64,000 nucleotides of DNA from Ficedula albicollis (lineage: Eukaryota > Chordata > Aves > Passeriformes > Muscicapidae): assembly GCF_000247815.1 (NCBI RefSeq), contig NC_021673.1:40378592-40442591 (forward strand), read 5' to 3'. The stretch's first letter is position 1; each line of letters starts with the position of its first letter. The notes under the pieces were generated by a model, which worked only from the letters and a program-made list of their open reading frames with translations, ran no database searches and was not told the DNA's origin. Below, piece after piece: positions 35,001-45,885 of this stretch. Made by a program: the position numbers and the translations under genes.

Positions 35001-38000
35001 CTTGATTTTGAATAACTGACTTTGCCACTTCAACAATGTACCTTGGTAACTTTTTAATCAAAGATAAAGCTAGCTATGACAATCTGGTGATAATGCAGAA
35101 TACTTTCCAACTCCATTTCAGAAGGTTTCTGCTTGGCATGGAAGACATCTTCAAACCTGCCCCTTATTGATAGAAACCCTGAAACAAATGCTTGCAGTTT
35201 GGTGGGAGAGATCTGCTGACTCATTCAGCCCAGGTCACTGATACCCCTGAAAATCTAACAGTACCTGTTTCTCACTTTCACCTGGTTTTTCTTCAGTAAC
35301 AAAAAAATTTCAGGATAGAAGACATTATTTTAATATGCAAAAATTTTAGTATAGATAACAAAGTTGTGAGCATACATTTGATGCTGGACTTTACTAGCTT
35401 CTCATGGAGAAGTCTTGAAGCACAAGAGTGAAGAGTATGACTTGGCTCCCAACCTACGTTTTCCCTGCTGATTTAGGTTGACTTACTGTGCTGTGACTTT
35501 TGTCATCCTGTGAGGGTAAAACTAAGTTAAACGTGAAGCATTTTCAGTGCTCCAAAAGAATAAAATTGCAGCCAAGATTGGAATTTCTCCTCTGTCTGTA
35601 AAAACTTGCAAATTCTGTCTTCTCAAAAGTTACCTACTTTATAGAGACTTGAATATTCTGGCTTTTCCAGAGCTCTCACAGGCATTTCTGAAACATGCTG
35701 GAAGGGGAGCATGACACTTGGGAGTTCCTTCAGCATGAAGATGATGTCAGGTTTAGGGATCATTCTGGCTAATTAAAGTTAGAACCACTTAAATAATTGC
35801 TTATGTTAATGGATACAGGTAATAAGGGGATTAAATTATATTCCTTTTCACCATGGGAAGTCTTTTCTAATATTGATGAGCTTCTTATGGAGATCTGGCT
35901 CATTTTGAACTTCAAACAAGTGGAAAAGTGTTGTTGTTCTTTGTTTTTTAAATGAAAAACATTAGTATCTTCCTTCAAGAAGTTTTAATTCTGCTCCAAA
36001 GCTTCTGGAAAACACTCATGAAGAAGTCTCAGAAGGAATTTATCCTGAGTGATGGAAGCCATAAGCAGTGGAAAAGAGAGGTTTTAAAAGGGAATACTGA
36101 GAAAATTTTTGTCAGTGCCTGCAAGTAGACCTGCTTGTTTGCTAAGAAACTTTTATAATGTAAAAAGGGACCTTTCCAGTGCACACATAGCAAGCAAAAA
36201 TTGTGTTAATGGTACCATTTCTGCAGAATTCTTAAAATAAAAATAAACGCTGAACTCATGAGCATATGAAGTAGGAATTTTAGCACTGACTGCATGTTGG
36301 GTACCAAAATGAAATTATTGTTGCATTGGGTTACAGTGAAAAGTTCCTATGAAAACTCTTGTTGAGGTCAGGGACTAATTGTAGGGCATATGCTGAAAAA
36401 TTATATTTAATATGCTATTCTACCTCTCATTCTAAGCAAAAGAGAGGGTTTTGTTGGAGAGTTTCCAAGTCTCCATGGCAAGAACCTTCAGTTTATTTGA
36501 TGCATACTGTTCTTAGTGTCACTTGACTTGTGTTTTGCAATTCATAAATGAGGAAAGTATTTTCTTGCTTCCAGGATATGAGTGTAGAATGTCTCAGACT
36601 GTTTGAAAAAAACAAGAGGCAACTGAAATAACCCAGACAATCTTTCACCTATTTGTTGTTTTCTAGTTTCAATTTTCTGTGTGTGATTCTAAATTCTCCC
36701 TCTAAGATGTGTAACTATGGCTAACAGGTTTCACTGGTCTTGATCTAAATATCTTGTGTGATGTTTCCACACTTTTTGATGCTTATAATTTTTTTCTTGA
36801 AGTTGAGTGTTCTTTAACATTGTGAACTATCACTATTTGAGGTCCCATGAATTGCAAAGAAGTCTGCAGAACTGCATATAAAAAGATGCCTGCATTTCAA
36901 TTCAAGTATCATTTCTATCTTTAATGTTACTTGATGAGATGGCAAAGATTCTTTCTAAAATCAGAAAGATTGATTTATTAACCTCTACAGCCTTTAGCTG
37001 TCAGGAAATTGATGAAGTCTTATTAATGATACATAGGAACTGATTTAAAGTCTCCTAAGCCAGGTGTTTTCTTTAAAAATGCCCACTGGAAATTAATCTG
37101 CAGTGAGCATCATGATTCTTTAAAACTGTATGTGCCAGCACATGTGAAAAAATTTGTCTTTATATCACCCCTAGAAAGCCTGTGTTGCTAGTGGCCTAGC
37201 AGCTTTGAAATTGATTGATCTTTTCTGCTGTTGTTTTTTTTATAATGAAAGGAATTCCTAGCCAAGGCTGCAAAACTGTACTGTGAGGCTGTGTAAACCT
37301 AGATGTGGGTTCCATCACTGAGGCATCAAAGGAAATCAGTTTTGCACCTACCTTTTATCTGAACTTAAAGCTTTGATATGGGCTGGTGAAGTTGCTTGCT
37401 TACTTCTGTATTCCTCTTTTCCTGCCATAATGCACATAACTCTTCCTTTGGAGATGGAAGAGGCTCTGATGCCAGATCAACACAGTGCTCCTCCCTCCCC
37501 TGGGATGCACTAGAACATTTCCCTGCCTTTGGAATATGGAATGAGGTTTACGTTTTGTAAAATGGGCTGGGAAATTTAGTCAGAGAGAGCAGTTACAATG
37601 GACCAGAAAGTGAGGGGCAAAACCAGTAATCTTTTGAAAAGTGCTGTATATTTAAAGATAAGGGACCAAGACCTTTATTTTACACTGTCTCACAGGTCTG
37701 GGGGGAGTTTGTACACCAGTGCATATGCCTTTTGGAGAAAAACTTGATAATTTTCACTGCCCAACTTCCATGTCCATGTAGTCATAGTTTTAACTGGCAT
37801 AATAACAGTTGATTTGTTGTCACAGCTGATTTATGTTGTTAGTTGCTTGCTGGAAAACTTGGATAATTATCACAGAAAAAATGAAAAAGTAAGCATTTCT
37901 CTCTTATACAAAAAGACAAATGTCTCTTCTATATGTAGCAGTTTCCCTTTTTCATGATCTACTCCATACCAGTTTTATGTGAACTGATAATCATGTATTA

Positions 38001-38184
38001 GATACGTAATAATTCAACTGCTTTAGTTTCATATAATTTTATCCCCATTTGAATACATAGTATTTGAAAATATCTTCTGCCAAATTAGAGTACAACTTAG
38101 GAGTTGGGTTTCTTTGAGTAAAAATCATAGACAATATATTGGACTGTGACTGTTAAATAAAATACAGATAAAGAATGTAAGGAG
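29087..38184. other. Gene desert, long AT-rich stretch
   Basis: About 9 kb with no coding sequence or transposon I can support. It holds a 35-bp tandem duplication at 31560-31627, a repeated GAGAGCAGATTTAT at about 32455 and 32492, and homeobox-type AT motifs such as AAATTAATTAGCATGCTAAT near 34250. Confidence 0.5.
31560..31627. repeat. 35-bp tandem duplication
   Basis: CTTGTCCTTTCTG(T/A)TTCCTA(G/A)CTTATAAACA occurs twice in direct succession, with two substitutions. Confidence 0.93.
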
Positions 38185-38343
38185 CTGTTGTTCAAGATAG
38201 TTGTCATCTCAAGTGGCTGGTATTGGTTGCTTTGAAATAGTTAGGATACCAAGGTGGAGAATTACTGTTGTTCAAGATACTTGTCATCTCAAGTGGCTGG
38301 TGTTGGTTGCCTTGAAATAGTTAGGATACCAAGGTGGAGAATT
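38185..38343. repeat. 80-bp tandem duplication
   Basis: Two adjacent copies begin CTGTTGTTCAAGATA at 38185 and 38265 and end CCAAGGTGGAGAATT. Three substitutions are visible. Confidence 0.97.
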
Positions 38344-40526
38344 TGGCAATTTCTTGCTTAAGGGTCAGCTATTTGAAGCACATTGTCATCTGCTTTAAGA
38401 GCAGAGGAAAAATTTCTGCTGCTGTGTTTGGAAAAACACTTCCCCTTCTTCACTACCAATTTAAATATTTCACTAAAGGACCCTAAATGGATATGTAGTA
38501 AATTTGGTGATGTAGATGACAGAATAGGAATGTAAAATTAAGGTCTTGAGGACGATTGGATTTTGTCTTACTTCAAACTCTTTAAGACATATCTCAGTGT
38601 GTAACTGTAAAGAAAGCAATGTGAGAAAGTGGTGTCTTTCCCCTTGCACTTTTAGATTCTGTTCCTCTTTGACATGAAATTATTTGGGATGAGTGAAACA
38701 AAACATTTTAATTTGCTTCCATGTTTTATATGTCACAACTTCGAGTTGGGATTACCAAAATGTTATTCCAAGTGCCAGGTTTTGGGCAAACAGAATCCCA
38801 CAATGGTCTTTTTATATAAGATAGTGCTTGCAATGTAAACTAAGTCTAGAGCTTGAACATCAGGTTTGCAAATTTCCTGTGCTTAGAGTATTATTGAATA
38901 CAGAGATAAATCCAATTAAATCCTACTGTTATACTGAGTGCCTAAGAATTTGGCTGGACAGGTTACTCTGACGAAGTAAAAATATTATTGACAATTGGAA
39001 GCACTCACCTGTGCAGTATTGAAATACATATTTGTGGTGCAATCATTGAGGGATCTATGAGAGTCAAGTTCAGTAGGAGTTTATGCTTTAGGATAAGACC
39101 AGTGAAATTATTTCTAAATATTTTTTAAATATTTTATTTTTCTTTATGTTAGTTCATTTACAGCACTAGACAGTTAGTGTCCTGGAAGATTTGACAGCAT
39201 GGAAGTTCTTTGCATGAGCACATTTAATATCCTCACAAAATGGCTACAGCTGGCAATTCCATGCAAAGAATACTAAGGTCACTTAAAACACATGAGGAAT
39301 TTAAACATCCTCCACACTGGCAAGGATCTCCCGATCAGACCAGAGACTAAAGCATTTCCTAAAAGAAATTTTACTTGAGAAAAGCTAACTTTGTTTTTAG
39401 GAAAAAGTAAGCATGGAATTATACACACAGATCACCAGGTGCAAAGATGGGCTAGTTACTGGAGAAAGGGTGGTGGATTATGGTGTTAGAAGGTAAATGG
39501 TTATGCTAGAAACATTATTGAAGGACAAAAGAACTTTGTGAGAAATATATAACTCCAAGGCATTTTAGAAACATCAAGATTATTTAGTTATTTTAGAAAC
39601 AACTTTGAGAAAACAGAAGGAAGGGCAGTATGTAGTTTTAATATAAGACAACCTACAGTTTCCTATAGCAGATCAATGGAAGGTCTAGTGTTCAAAGCTG
39701 ACAATAAGGAAAGAAGACTGGAGAATCTTGATATGCTGTCAAATATATTTAAAGGTATTTATAATTAGTGATTTTTTTCTTACATTTTTCCTGTTTTTAT
39801 AATAGGTTGTTCTGTAGAAAGAAACGAAAACAAATGATCGTTATTTCAAGCCCCAAGAGATAAGGCTTTAGCTTTGATTCAAGGTTGCCATACTACATAT
39901 CCCTCCAAGACATGCCTTAGGACATTAAAATGAGTGATGAAGTCTGTCAACTTCTACTTGACACTCTATTCATATGTTACCATTTGCCTTTCACACTTCA
40001 GTATCTCCAATGCTCAGGATCGGCATTATTATTCACCTCTGCCTATCGCTGAGATATTTGCCTTTTTAAGAAATATTTTGTGTTTAACTACAGTCTGAAA
40101 TGAGAACAGATGCAATGTGGTGTGTGTTGATACTCATGGGGCATAGCCGGCCCTTCTCAGAATGGGTGGAGATGTGTCCTGAAGGGAGGTTACTGTTGTT
40201 GAAATGTACATACTGATGGGTAGAATACTGAAGAACAATTTATTTGCTGTACTCCATTCTGGTGAGCTCTCTCCAGAAACTGCAAGCATAAGACTATGTA
40301 TGTGGATTGTCTTTCTTTTAAAGAATTTTGCATGAAAATTAGCACACTTATTAATAGGGAGCAAAACTAGCATCTTTCCTTGAAGAGTTTCCTTACTTCC
40401 AAAGCTTTCTCATGGCATGGTATTCTTTTTTTCTTGAAGCTCCCTATAGGTGTGCTCTGGCCTGACACCACTATAGTCAAAACCAGCTGTTCCTCTGATT
40501 TTTCTCACAGTTCCTTTCCGTAAGAT

Positions 40527-40702
40527 GTGTTTCCCTCTCTCCACCTTGCTCTTTTGCAAGTTACTTTCGCCAGTGTTATAACATCCTCTCATTTTTCATA
40601 ATTATTTTGGAACAGTGTTTCCCTCTCTCCACCTTGCTCCTTTGCAAGTTACTTTGGCCAGTGTTATAACATTCTCTCATTTTTCATAATTATTTTGGAA
40701 CA
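40527..40702. repeat. 88-bp tandem duplication
   Basis: Copies begin GTGTTTCCCTCTCTCCACCT at 40527 and 40615 and end ATTATTTTGGAACA. Three substitutions distinguish them. Confidence 0.97.
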
Positions 40703-41011
40703 GTGCTCATCAATCAACACAGTATTCTGGATGTTTAAATATTTTAGACTTCAGAGCACAGTCCAATGTGGTCTTGTGACTGATCTTGAGAAGTTACTAC
40801 CTCTTAATTTCTATCTGAAACTTTCCCCTGCCAAGCTCTGGTAACAAATGATTTGAGCTTTTCAGTGAGACACCATGCCCAGCTGACCAGATTGCTGTAT
40901 TTTCTGTATACAAGTATGGTAATACACAGTGATAATGAATCTTTCTCACATATCAGTTGGTTTTAACATCATTATCCCTGATGTATTGCTGAGTATCACA
41001 ACTGGGGTTTT

Positions 41012-41143
41012 AACCCAAAGACCACTAAATATTGTGGTTTAATCTCTTATGGATTCTCAAGTGAATTTCTGAATGACAACCCAAAGACCACTAAATATTG
41101 CGGTTTAATTTCTTATGGATTCTCAAGTGAATTTCTGAATGAA
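41012..41143. repeat. 66-bp tandem duplication
   Basis: Copies begin AACCCAAAGACCACTAAATA at 41012 and 41078 and end AGTGAATTTCTGAATGA. Two or three substitutions distinguish them. Confidence 0.97.
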
Positions 41144-41866
41144 GCAAAATCCTGAAAATGTTGAGGAAAAACTGCACTGAATCAGTCTCTTATTTTGTTT
41201 TCCAGTTTTATTTATAATGCTATTTAGAACTGTTTGCTATAATTCTGTCTTTATGCAAGTGACTGTGCCAATTACAGTTGAGTAAAGAGCATATCTTCTG
41301 TTTATCAAGATTCCTTCAAAACCATGGAGTACACAATGCTAATATTATTTTGCATTTTAATAATTTCAATATTGCATTTGCTATATAGCTTCTATTAAAA
41401 AAACCCCAACAAATCAGCACTAGTGTACTCAAATGCAGTCACCTTTTCTAAATATGGATTAATTCAGACAATATTTTGTGTTTTAGTACAGAGATTGCTT
41501 TAATGTTGCTGTTTGTTCATTTGGGTGATTATCATTTATGCTGTGTTGCAGAACTATAGCTTTCTGTCTACTGAAGTTAGAGAAGCTTTTTTGAATAACA
41601 AACTTCTCAGCTGTGTCTATCAATGCTTTCTCACAACTCGTACACATAATCAACAACAGTACCCTTATTTTATTGGAAATTTTATCTATGTTCTTTTTAG
41701 CTCTCAAATCATCACAGAAGTTCCAAAATTAGCTAGCCAAATGTGCTGTTTAATATGGGGACACCATGTTAATGAGTAGCGATTAATATCCTGCTTCAGG
41801 ACTGGGGCCAGAATCTTTAATATCTAATAATTTTTGATTCTTCTGCTATTTTATGCTCATAATCAA

Positions 41867-41996
41867 CCTGATTAGTTCTGTGCTCAGATTAGGTGCCGAG
41901 AGGTTCCTGACTGAACCTGCCTATGGTCCCGCCTGATTAATTCTGTGCTCAGATTAGGTGCCAAGAGGTTCCTGACTGAACCTGCCTATGGTCCCT
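41867..41996. repeat. 65-bp tandem duplication
   Basis: Copies begin CCTGATTA at 41867 and 41932 and include GTTCCTGACTGAACCTGCCT. Two G/A differences are visible. Confidence 0.97.
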
Positions 41997-42905
41997 GATT
42001 ATTGGCAGAGAGTGCATGCCTGCTGCCGACAGGTGTACCCTTAGAAGTGAGTGGGGCAAGAACCCCTGTACCCATCAGAAATGCCCAATGGATTTTTAGA
42101 TGGCTATTCAGAAGCAGCTCTGACTGGTACAGCCTGGACTCCTTCCTTCTCTTCCTCTTTCCCTCCCTTCCTCCCTCCCTTCTTGTCTTTACTCAGGGAC
42201 ATATAATTCAAGAGCTGGAGCAGGGCACCAATGGAGACAGTGCTGGATTCCCAAAGCTTAAAGGATTGTTGCCATTATATAAAAGCATTGCATAGCAACT
42301 TTCTTAAATCAGGTGGGGTATCGATTGCTTTTCTGAAGGGGATAATTGAATCTGATAACTCAACAAAGAAAGCAATTTTTTTGAAACACTGCCTTAAGAA
42401 CTGTATTATCTAAAAGACATATTAGATGGATGCAGCAACCAACATTTTTGCCAATAGCTCCATGAATGAAGACTGTTCTTAAAAGCTGTTAAAATACAAA
42501 CATTTTGCATTTCTGTTCAAAAAAAGAGGGATATATTAGGTAAAAATAATTTTTTAAAAGCTTTCTTATTTGTCCTTAAATGCAACTTCCTTAATATGCT
42601 TTTCAAAAATAGCCTGTGCTTACTAACATTTACAGAAGGCTCATGAGGAAATTCATGTAAAGTCAGGACTCCTGATTTAGCAATTGCACTTTACACCTGT
42701 GCTTAAAGCTAAGAATATTTCTGTATCCTCTACTGGATATGACCAGAAAAAAACCTGATGTATGGTAAATGCAATATCTGATTTGAAAATATGCCAAGTG
42801 TCTAAACTCCTGAAGGAAGTTCTGTCCTGAGTGCCAGTGTATTAATAAAGTAAAAAGTCTTGTTTTATAATAGCAAAGCTGATCTCTGAATCTTCTGGGT
42901 AGGTT

Positions 42906-43690
42906 CTTGGGCTCTTTGGTAATCCAAGGCCAAGGGAATTTATGACATCATCAGGACATGTGGAAAACTTGAAAGTATTACATATGTTAGTTTGAAACAT
43001 GAAGGAATATTGGCCCCTGGGAGTGGTGTTGGATGACTTAGCTAAACCCCTTGAAACTGAAAGCCATTCTCACATTATTACAGCTCTTGAGCAGAAGGGT
43101 GTGACAATCACAACATTATATGAAGATATATGGGAACATCAGTATTACATTGACCTGGAGAATGAATTAGCTGGATGATGTTGGGATTTGGATTGGTACA
43201 AAACAAGGTGATCAGATGTCTCCAATTTTGCTTGACTCATCTGTGGATGCTGTAACTGTATAACTTGGATGAGGAAGGATGTGGGTTTCAACATTGCTTG
43301 AAAAATAAACAACTGTGATCTTTGAACACAACTTGCTTCTATTGAGTGGATCCTGTGTAGGAATGCAGAAAAAATACTGAACAGGGGAGGCCTTCTGTGA
43401 GCTAATTGGCCTCAAGGCCACTAATGACTTACATGATCAATTACTGTCCTACAAGAACAGCTAACAGTACTCCCTCAATGTGATTGAACCTGGTAGCCCT
43501 GAAAAGTACCTGGACTATGTACTGTCCCATAGACTGGAATATCAAACTCAGAACTACTGGAAAAGATAAAGGGATGGTTGTAGCAGATTGGAAACGCTCC
43601 ATTTGAGAGATTTTTATAAAGCTGACATCCTGAACGGATATACTATTCTGTGATTAGATCAGTTTGGTCTGCCAAGTAAAGCGTGTTTCT
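42906..43690 (+). pseudogene. Broken reverse transcriptase domain of the R2-like element
   Basis: RT blocks are readable in frame 3 up to a stop near 43175 and then in frame 1. Motif A keeps its Asp before LAK. The K-QGD-x-MSP block is intact. The position expected to hold F/YADD reads FEHN before LLLLS, so the metal-binding Asp pair is lost. A thumb-like DILNGYTI follows near 43630. R2-family assignment comes from remembered motif order, not from a search. Confidence 0.75.
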
Positions 43691-44199
43691 GGAAACCCTG
43701 GACCCACTATTTGACCTGCTGTCAAGGACAGCTTGCATCTATTGGAAGGTACCTGCCAAGCCATAGCACAGCATGTGATGTGGGTGTCTAAACCAGGTAT
43801 TACCAGGCTGATCTCAGGACTGATCCCTAGTGTGGCCAGCTTTAAAGTTGCACAGAACTGTGCTGCCCTTGGACGAGACATCAAGAGCAGTTGTTGGGCA
43901 GGATGGCATTGAGAAAGAGTTTGAAAGATTATGAATTGCAGTCAGAGGTGATAAAGATTTCATCTTTGAAATATTTTCAAATTCCATGTGTTTGAAACCC
44001 AAAAGAAGTTAGGTTATATCAGAGGAATTATGTGGTGAGGAACCAGACTTGGAATGGGAGATAACCACTGCAAAGGTAATTTTTCTGAAATCCTGCAACT
44101 GGCAAAACCAAGAATTCATAATTTGGGTCTAGTTTGTATCACAAGGCTGTGAAATTTTTGGCTTTGAGGATATCAATAACAGCTGGATTGAACATTAGA

Positions 44200-44797
44200 G
44201 GAATTCCCCATAGGAAGCTCATTATAGAGGAACAGCTGAGAGGTAATGCCTACCCAGCCAGAGAGTTTCTGATTAAGGATAGGCAACAGACTCAAATCAT
44301 GCAGACACTGCCAGGTGCAGAAGGAGAGCTGGGCACATTTTATTGCATACTGCCCTGTGGTACAAGATGCTAAGATTGAGAGACATAACCAATTATATGA
44401 CATGTAGGTGAATGAAGCTCTAAAGAAAAAACGGGAAGTATTTCAGGAAACAATGTTAAAAAATGAATATGAACTATGTAAATCAGATATGGTATTTGTT
44501 AAGGAAAATCAGGCTTTGGTAGTAGATATCAAAGTTAGATATGAAAGTAAGTCAACATATTTGGAAGACAGAACGACATAAAAATTAAAGAAATATCAAC
44601 ATCTTAAAGTTCAAGAACTGACCAAGGCCACTAATATTAAATTTCTAGTATTTCCTTTATGAGCATGTGGGAAATGATTTGAAGGAAACTATTAATTATT
44701 AGATGGACTAGGACTCTCTACAGCTCCTGAAAGGAAAAGGTTATTCCTGTCATCATGAACTTTACTTCATTGGACATTGTACATGTTTGCTAGCTGA
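44200..44797 (+). pseudogene. Zinc knuckle and restriction-like endonuclease remnant of the R2-like element
   Basis: This is the C-terminal part of the element. A complete C-x2-C-x8-H-x4-C knuckle (44300-44353) leads into ERHNQLYD and then the PD-(D/E)XK-type nuclease. The first catalytic motif is KSD instead of KPD. The second Asp in LVVDIKVRYES is kept. After it come KKYQHLK and a short tail ending before TGA 44795-44797. At least two in-frame stops (after QLYDM and after EDRTT) break it. Confidence 0.75.
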
Positions 44798-45802
44798 ATT
44801 TGGATTGGTTTAAGATCTTTATGAATTGTAGTTGTATGTACTAATGAATTGTACATAAACTTATCCCTTCTATTGATTGAAGAACAATGTCACTGTGTAT
44901 GCTGCAAACCAATAATCTATTTTTATAAGGTTAAAATTAGGAGGGTGTTGATAGTATGGACTTGGAATCATGATGCATCATCCATCCTGTCAGAAGACAA
45001 CAATTACTGATCTTTACTTAGGTGAATGAGATGTCTTTCTTTACTTTATGCAGAAAACCAACATGTATAATTCATATAGAATTTGGTGACTGGCTTACAA
45101 GGAGGGATTGTATCTGGCTCGTAAAATGACGCTTTCCCTCCCTCACACTCTTCATTCCGGTGGTGCTCACAAAAACACCTTCTGGCAATGAGCCTGTTGG
45201 GGCCACCATTGCTCACTCTTCCCCTGCCACAGGAACAGTGTGGTCGGTCCCCTCAGCTCCAGGGATGCTCCCAGGTTCAGCCTCTCCACCTGGGTTTTGT
45301 GTAAACTGGGGTCCGAGTTTTTCTTCCTGTCCTCAGGAAGGACGATCTGGTGTGCCCTTTATTGCTGATTTGTCAGCCCATTATGTTAAGCTGTGAAGTT
45401 TCTGCTCTGGTTTCAGTTAGTTTGAAGCCTTGGTGACTAAGTCTTGTTCTTGCAGGCTGGTGTAAAACAATGTAATAGGCATATTTACAAAGGGATCCAT
45501 GAGGCTTTAGCTACACAGTGCCCATTAATTTCAGCAGAAGAGTCAAGATATTATTCTCTTACCATACTATGTCTTGTTTAAGGTACATTTTGTCATATTG
45601 ACTTTTATTAGACTTGTGCATTATGTGTTTATTTCCTGTGACGTCCTATTACCTTTTCTATGAAGGTGTCACAAAGTTGCAATATGAATTTGCTTAATGA
45701 GGTACTTCTTGAGTATTCATAACATTCTTGAAGTACTAAAGATTGCTTGTAGATTGGTGAAATTTCTGTTTCAAAGGGAATCTCTCGGTGTCTGAGGTTT
45801 AG

Positions 45803-45885
45803 TCATAGATTCCTAGAACCCTATAATCTGAACTGGCACCCACAAGGATCATCTTAGTCCAACTCCCAACTCTGGTTGCCACTGC
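45803..45885 (-). mobile_element. Short old CR1 3' end, minus orientation
   Basis: CATAGATTCCTAGAACCCTA followed by CACAAGGATCATCTTAGTCC and AACTCCC is the reverse complement of a diverged CR1 3' terminus. Confidence 0.6.

Larger units (their letters stand above)
38344..42859. other. Gene desert with three local duplications
   Basis: No gene is supported. It contains tandem duplications at 40527, 41012 and 41867 (listed separately) and a pyrimidine-rich tract near 42140-42185. Confidence 0.5.
42860..44830 (+). mobile_element. Decayed R2-clade-like LINE (reverse transcriptase to restriction-like endonuclease)
   Basis: Translated pieces on the plus strand, shifting frame several times, follow the protein order of R2-type site-specific LINEs. 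At 42921: NPRPREFMTSSG..ENLKVLH (conserved RT block). At 43014: PLGVVLDDLAK, then SHSHIITALEQKGV (motif A and after). At 43201: KQGDQMSPIL. Near 43340: GMQKK and EAFCELIGLK. At 43468: YSLNVIEPGSPEKYL. Near 43750: LPSHSTACD. Near 44230: LRGNAYPAREFL. At 44300-44353: an intact CCHC knuckle (CRHC, then H and C). At 44480: a KSD in place of the family KPD, and VVD at 44519, then VRYES..YLED. At the end: LLHWTLYMFAS before a stop at 44795. About a dozen stops and several frameshifts make it inactive. The N-terminal zinc-finger/Myb part is not recognisable, so the copy is probably 5' truncated. The ends are approximate. Confidence 0.82.
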
